From NCBI GenBank assembly GCA_009916335.1, contig SAAR01000044.1, forward strand, positions 1 through 15,464: a DNA stretch of 15,464 bases, written 5' to 3'. Positions 15,166 through 15,464 of the stretch are shown here, one piece after another. The translations under genes and the position numbers were made by a program. Within the stretch, counting starts at the first letter, position 1. Each line of letters starts with the position of its first letter. This DNA comes from Erysipelotrichia bacterium. Its GTDB lineage: Bacteria > Bacillota_I > Bacilli_A > Erysipelotrichales > Erysipelotrichaceae. The notes under the pieces were generated by a model. The model did not search any database. It had not been told where the DNA came from and worked only from the letters and a program-made list of their open reading frames with translations.

Positions 15166-15464
15166 TCAACTCCCCTTAAAATGAGAGAAAATTTTGTCAA
15201 GAAATGTTTTATTTTTTGACATTTTTTGTTTCAAATCTGCATTTTCTTGTTCAATCTTTAATTTTTCTTGCATCAAAATTCCATAATGCGCTGCAATCTC
15301 ATCTTTTTGATATCGTAATGTATTGCGCTCTTGAAATTGTACAAATGACGTGCTCATAAATTTCTGGACTAACTGAATAAAGTTTAAATCATAACCTATA
15401 TTCGTAAAATCAACACTCGTATAAGAGTTCCCTAACTCCGCCGCATCATATCCTGTATAAGTAC
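15166..15464 (-). CDS. C-terminal fragment of an unidentified protein with a coiled-coil tail
   Basis: The frame is open from the right window edge to the TGA-side stop at 15166, giving about 98 residues; the ATG at 15357 is internal, not the start, because the same frame continues through the segment TYTGYDAAELGNSYTSVDF. The last 50 residues are highly charged with heptad-like spacing (KLKIEQENADLKQKM) and end in a basic, aromatic cap (FLDKIFSHFKGS), which suggests a coiled coil with an amphipathic or oligomerising end. The gene lies 36 nt upstream of the GT4 gene on the same strand and is presumably part of the polysaccharide operon. The family of the main body cannot be determined; a glycosyltransferase or methyltransferase with a coiled-coil tail would fit the context, but this is a guess. 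Confidence 0.65.
   Translation of the reverse strand, partial: TYTGYDAAELGNSYTSVDFTNIGYDLNFIQLVQKFMSTSFVQFQERNTLRYQKDEIAAHYGILMQEKLKIEQENADLKQKMSKNKTFLDKIFSHFKGS

Noticed and set aside
1..15464. tRNA, rRNA, CRISPR array, insertion sequence or phage attachment site
   Set aside because: No cloverleaf, array of spaced identical repeats, transposase motif or terminal inverted repeats with target duplication was found by eye.

Overview
The window looks like a chromosomal segment from a low-GC Gram-positive of the Streptococcaceae, most likely a Lactococcus or a close relative. The reasons are an M42 glutamyl aminopeptidase of the lactococcal/streptococcal PepA type, AGGAGG-like ribosome binding sites, compact rho-independent terminators, and a rhamnan-type (Rgp) cell-wall polysaccharide locus. 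The genus is an inference from family resemblance, not a database match.

Layout. Positions 1-67 hold the start of a leftward secreted-protein gene cut by the window edge. pepA (207-1292, +) follows, divergent from it. A terminator that works in both directions (about 1298-1335) separates pepA from a large leftward secreted autolysin (1346-3499). The autolysin joins an N-terminal amidase, a GBS Bsp-like module, three SLH-like repeats and a C-terminal glucosaminidase, and has its own promoter near 3528-3555. From the right edge to 3686 all genes run leftward as a cell-wall polysaccharide cluster ending at a strong terminator (3626-3664). In transcription order they are: a truncated protein with a coiled-coil tail, a GT4 glycosyltransferase with a 14-residue-repeat coiled coil, an RgpF-family protein, a two-domain GT2, an SDR sugar-nucleotide enzyme, an acyltransferase-3 protein, an LtaS/GacH-like phosphoglycerol transferase broken by an in-frame stop, a GT-C-like polytopic protein, and a GtrB/DPM1-like polyprenyl-phosphate glycosyltransferase. 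The operon's main promoter lies beyond the right edge.

How the genes may work together (inference). The GT4, RgpF and GT2 proteins would build or extend a cytoplasmic polyrhamnose-type chain or repeat unit. The SDR and acyltransferase, which overlap by 17 nt, would make and acylate a sugar. The GtrB-like and GT-C-like proteins would form an extracytoplasmic side-chain route: load a sugar on undecaprenyl phosphate, then transfer it outside. The GacH-like enzyme would add glycerol phosphate, but one TAA codon lies four codons before its probable catalytic Thr, so this step is probably lost in this strain. The neighbouring autolysin carries wall-binding-type SLH-like modules whose ligand could be the polysaccharide made next door.

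The most notable observations are the clean single nonsense codon in the GacH-like gene, the exact five-copy 14-residue coiled-coil repeat on the GT4 enzyme, and the SLH-like repeats in a Streptococcaceae-type bifunctional autolysin. No tRNA, rRNA, CRISPR array, insertion sequence or transposase was seen, and no stretch over 300 bases lacks a gene.
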